From NCBI GenBank assembly GCA_002308795.1, contig DBVV01000047.1, positions 1 to 15,499 on the forward strand: 15,499 nt of DNA, given 5' to 3'. This DNA is from Mageeibacillus sp. UBA1255. GTDB lineage: Bacteria > Bacillota > Clostridia > UBA1212 > UBA1255. Shown here piece by piece: positions 13,441 to 15,499 of the stretch. A program made the translations under genes and the position numbers. Position 1 is the first letter of the stretch, and each line of letters begins with the position of its first letter. The notes below the pieces were generated by a model, which had not been told where the DNA came from, made no database searches, and saw only the letters and a list, made by a program, of their open reading frames with translations.

Positions 13441-14694
13441 TCATATCAAATGTCCGGCGGTGTTTATATCCGCCGCGGGTGTCTTATCGCAGCCGTCCAG
13501 CAGCACGTTGGATACTCCTGCGTCAATACCGTTTTTTATAAATCTGCGCGGTATCCGTTTGCTGAGGCTGCAGATTATTTCGTAGTTTATCGTGTTTTCG
13601 AGCGAGGCAAGTTCTTCCGGGCTGATCCTTTCTTTTCCCTGGGATCCGAACAGCACCGCTTCGTCGCCGGGCTTTATTTCTGTTCCGGAGCGCACGATGT
13701 CTGTCACGTCTGCGAGGCACTGGTCCATGCATACGCGCCCGCGAAGAGGTGCCCGCTTACCTTTTATGATCACGTCCGCTCTTCCTCCGAGGGATCTTGA
13801 GTATCCGTCGGCGTATCCCACCGGCACGGTCGCGATGATGCTCTCTCTTTCCGTCCGGTACGTGCATCCGTAGCTCAGGAACGTCCCCGGTCCGACTGCC
13901 TTAACCGCAGTAACTTTTGCTTTGAAGGACATCGCCGGTTCCAGACGGAAGCCGGGATATTTCTTTTCGGTTTCGGTTTTTGATGCTTCGGACGGATACA
14001 TTCCGTAAAGTATGATCCCGGCTCGCACGGCATCCAGATGCATGTGCGGGAAGCGAAGGATCGCGGCGCTGTTCGCGGCATGTTTCATGGGGATACGGAG
14101 ACCGGAGCGTTCGAGTTTTTCGCAAAGGTCAATAAACGCGTCGAACTGGAGGGACGTGTACCGGCTGCCCTCAGGCTCGTCAGAGACTGCGAAATGCGTG
14201 AATATTCCTTCTATCTCTATCCCGGGAAGGCGTGCGATCTGAAGGATCTTTTTTACCGTTTCCGGATCATCCGTCCTGAATCCAACGCGCCCCATCCCGC
14301 TGTCGATCTTTATATGGATCTTAGCCGTTTTCCCCGATCTGACCGCTGCTTCAGATATCGACTTCGCCATTGCCGGGTCGAATACCGTCTGAGTTATGGA
14401 ATAGCCTACCAGCTCGCCTGCCCGCTCAGGCTCGGCGTCGCTTAAGATGAGAATAGGCTTGCTTATCCCGCAAAGACGCAGCTGGAGCGCTTCGTCGATC
14501 TGCGAAACGGCGAGCATATCCGCTCCGTTTTCGAGCAGGCTTTCGGCGACCTGGACCGCGCCGTGGCCGTACGCGTCCGCCTTCACCACGCCTATCAGTT
14601 TAGCGTCCGGTGAAGTTACGCTTCGCACCGCCCTGGCGTTATGCGCTATAGCGTCAAGGTCTATTTCAGCCCATGCTCTCGTGTTTTCAAGCAT
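13441..14694 (-). CDS. alr: Alanine racemase (417 aa)
   Basis: PLP-dependent interconversion of L- and D-alanine, supplying D-Ala for peptidoglycan stems. The N-terminal TIM-barrel carries VVKADAYGHGA (36-46) with the PLP Schiff-base Lys38. HIKIDSGMGRVGF (127-139), EGIFTHFA (162-169) and KHAANSAA (204-211) follow. The C-terminal beta domain shows SYGCTYR (274-280) with the second catalytic base Tyr275, VPVGYADGYSR (290-300) and RGRVCMDQCLADVT (318-331). The protein should end soon after IPRRFI (381-386); about 30 further residues with a Cys form an unusual tail. The ATG at 14694 overlaps the nnrD end by 8 bp, with GGGAGAA 10 nt upstream, so coupling is likely. The alr-nnrD pairing is common in bacteria. 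Confidence 0.95.
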   Translation of the reverse strand: MLENTRAWAEIDLDAIAHNARAVRSVTSPDAKLIGVVKADAYGHGAVQVAESLLENGADMLAVSQIDEALQLRLCGISKPILILSDAEPERAGELVGYSITQTVFDPAMAKSISEAAVRSGKTAKIHIKIDSGMGRVGFRTDDPETVKKILQIARLPGIEIEGIFTHFAVSDEPEGSRYTSLQFDAFIDLCEKLERSGLRIPMKHAANSAAILRFPHMHLDAVRAGIILYGMYPSEASKTETEKKYPGFRLEPAMSFKAKVTAVKAVGPGTFLSYGCTYRTERESIIATVPVGYADGYSRSLGGRADVIIKGKRAPLRGRVCMDQCLADVTDIVRSGTEIKPGDEAVLFGSQGKERISPEELASLENTINYEIICSLSKRIPRRFIKNGIDAGVSNVLLDGCDKTPAADINTAGHLI

Positions 14695-15499
14695 ATTCAG
14701 TCAGTTCTCCCAATCCGGTTAATATGTCCGAGGCGGTGATGAACCGCTGCGAATGTTTTTCTGCCATCACATCTCCGGCGCAGCCGTGTACCGCCACCGC
14801 GAATTCTACTATATTTTTGAGCTGTTGGCAATCCTTTCCGTGTCCCGCGGTCATTCCGGTTATTATCCCCGCCAGTACGTCTCCCGAGCCTCCCGTACCC
14901 ATCCCCGGATTCCCGGTCACGTTTACGGACAATTCGTTCCGCGTCGCTACGAGAGTCCTGTGTCCTTTAAGTACGGCCGTTCCGCCGTTCAGCAGCGATG
15001 CGAGCTTCAAAGCGCTTTTTTCGCGCGAGGCACCGATATGCTCACGGCAGATGCCCAGGAGCCTTGACGCCTCACCTTCGTGTGGAGTTATGACGATTTT
15101 TCCGGGTCTTACCCCGGCCGCTTTTTCGAGCGCCCCCGGATCTCCCGAATACGGGTAAAGACCGTCCGCGTCGATTATCACAGCCCCGGCGTCAGGGGCA
15201 AATTCTCTGCTTGAAAGCAGCGTGCGGACAAATTCCTTAGTCCCGTCTTCACGGCCGAGCCCCGGTCCGATCACGACCGCATCCATCCCGGCGGACAATT
15301 CTATCATTCTTATCACGTCCGCTCCGTCGAAATGCGTTTTTCCGGAGCGCCCGACAGGGCATTTTACCGCCTCAAGAAGGACAGGCTCAACGCTGTGCAT
15401 ACACTCTGCAGGGAGAGCAGAATAAACGAGACCGGCACCGGAACGCATTGCCCCGCGCGCACAAAGCACGGCGGCTCCCGTCATTCCGCTGCTGCCCGT
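14687..15499 (-). CDS. nnrD: ADP-dependent (S)-NAD(P)H-hydrate dehydratase, N-terminus cut by window edge (270 aa visible)
   Basis: Metabolite-repair enzyme of the ribokinase-like fold that dehydrates damaged (hydrated) NADH/NADPH using ADP. The visible part begins inside the family motif GSSGMTGAAVLCARGAMRSG and shows VIGPGLGR (about 76-83 of the visible part), VIIDADGL, KIVITPHEGEASRLLG, VLKGHRTLV and the catalytic GNPGMGTGGSGDVLAG with its Asp near the C-terminus. The frame is open to the window edge, so the gene continues beyond 15499. Only the dehydratase half is seen; whether the NnrE epimerase is fused at the missing N-terminus cannot be judged. It is the most upstream visible gene of the minus-strand operon and overlaps alr by 8 bp. 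Confidence 0.93.
   Translation of the reverse strand, partial: TGSSGMTGAAVLCARGAMRSGAGLVYSALPAECMHSVEPVLLEAVKCPVGRSGKTHFDGADVIRMIELSAGMDAVVIGPGLGREDGTKEFVRTLLSSREFAPDAGAVIIDADGLYPYSGDPGALEKAAGVRPGKIVITPHEGEASRLLGICREHIGASREKSALKLASLLNGGTAVLKGHRTLVATRNELSVNVTGNPGMGTGGSGDVLAGIITGMTAGHGKDCQQLKNIVEFAVAVHGCAGDVMAEKHSQRFITASDILTGLGELTEYA

Overview
The window looks like part of a chromosome from a Gram-positive, anaerobic-type Clostridia (Bacillota), probably an uncultured gut lineage. The grounds are SigA-type promoters with strong AGGAGG ribosome binding sites, an HPr kinase/phosphorylase beside rapZ and murB, lipoproteins and surface proteins with Thr/Glu/Ala/Pro linkers, and LPXTG-like C-terminal sorting signals. 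This placement is inferred from gene content and signals only. I see no rRNA, tRNA, CRISPR array, transposase or integrase.

Left part (1-4863, plus strand): three consecutive secreted surface-protein genes, each with its own near-consensus promoter. The first (170-1759) and third (3043-4770) are paralogues. They share an N-terminal beta-type domain, a second homologous domain and an almost identical C-terminal sorting signal (QPQTGD, hydrophobic segment, basic tail), but carry different extra modules. Between them lies a LamG/concanavalin-like protein (1947-2957) held by a plain C-terminal membrane anchor after a Thr/Pro linker. Intrinsic terminators follow the first and third genes; the second runs directly into the promoter of the third.

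Middle part (4864-6807, minus strand): an RluA-family pseudouridine synthase gene, convergent with the surface genes across a shared bidirectional terminator, and upstream of it a small lipoprotein gene with its own promoter and terminator.

Right part (6860-15499, minus strand): a tightly packed eight-gene run that continues beyond the right edge. In transcription order it is nnrD (partial), alr, a lipoprotein acetylesterase, a eukaryotic-type UDP-sugar pyrophosphorylase, an unknown three-helix membrane protein, hprK, murB and rapZ. Gaps are 2-53 bp, or overlaps. The set combines peptidoglycan precursor supply (D-alanine; the UDP-MurNAc step), UDP-sugar metabolism, carbon regulation (HprK), RapZ and metabolite repair (NnrD).

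The most noteworthy observations are the domain-shuffled surface-protein trio with a shared, DNA-conserved sorting module; small hairpins just downstream of the predicted transcription start of all four singly promoted genes; the linkage of a UAP-like pyrophosphorylase to murB/rapZ/hprK; and a hairpin with alternative pairings ahead of that pyrophosphorylase gene, which lacks a Shine-Dalgarno sequence. Nothing here is a clear mobile or defence system.
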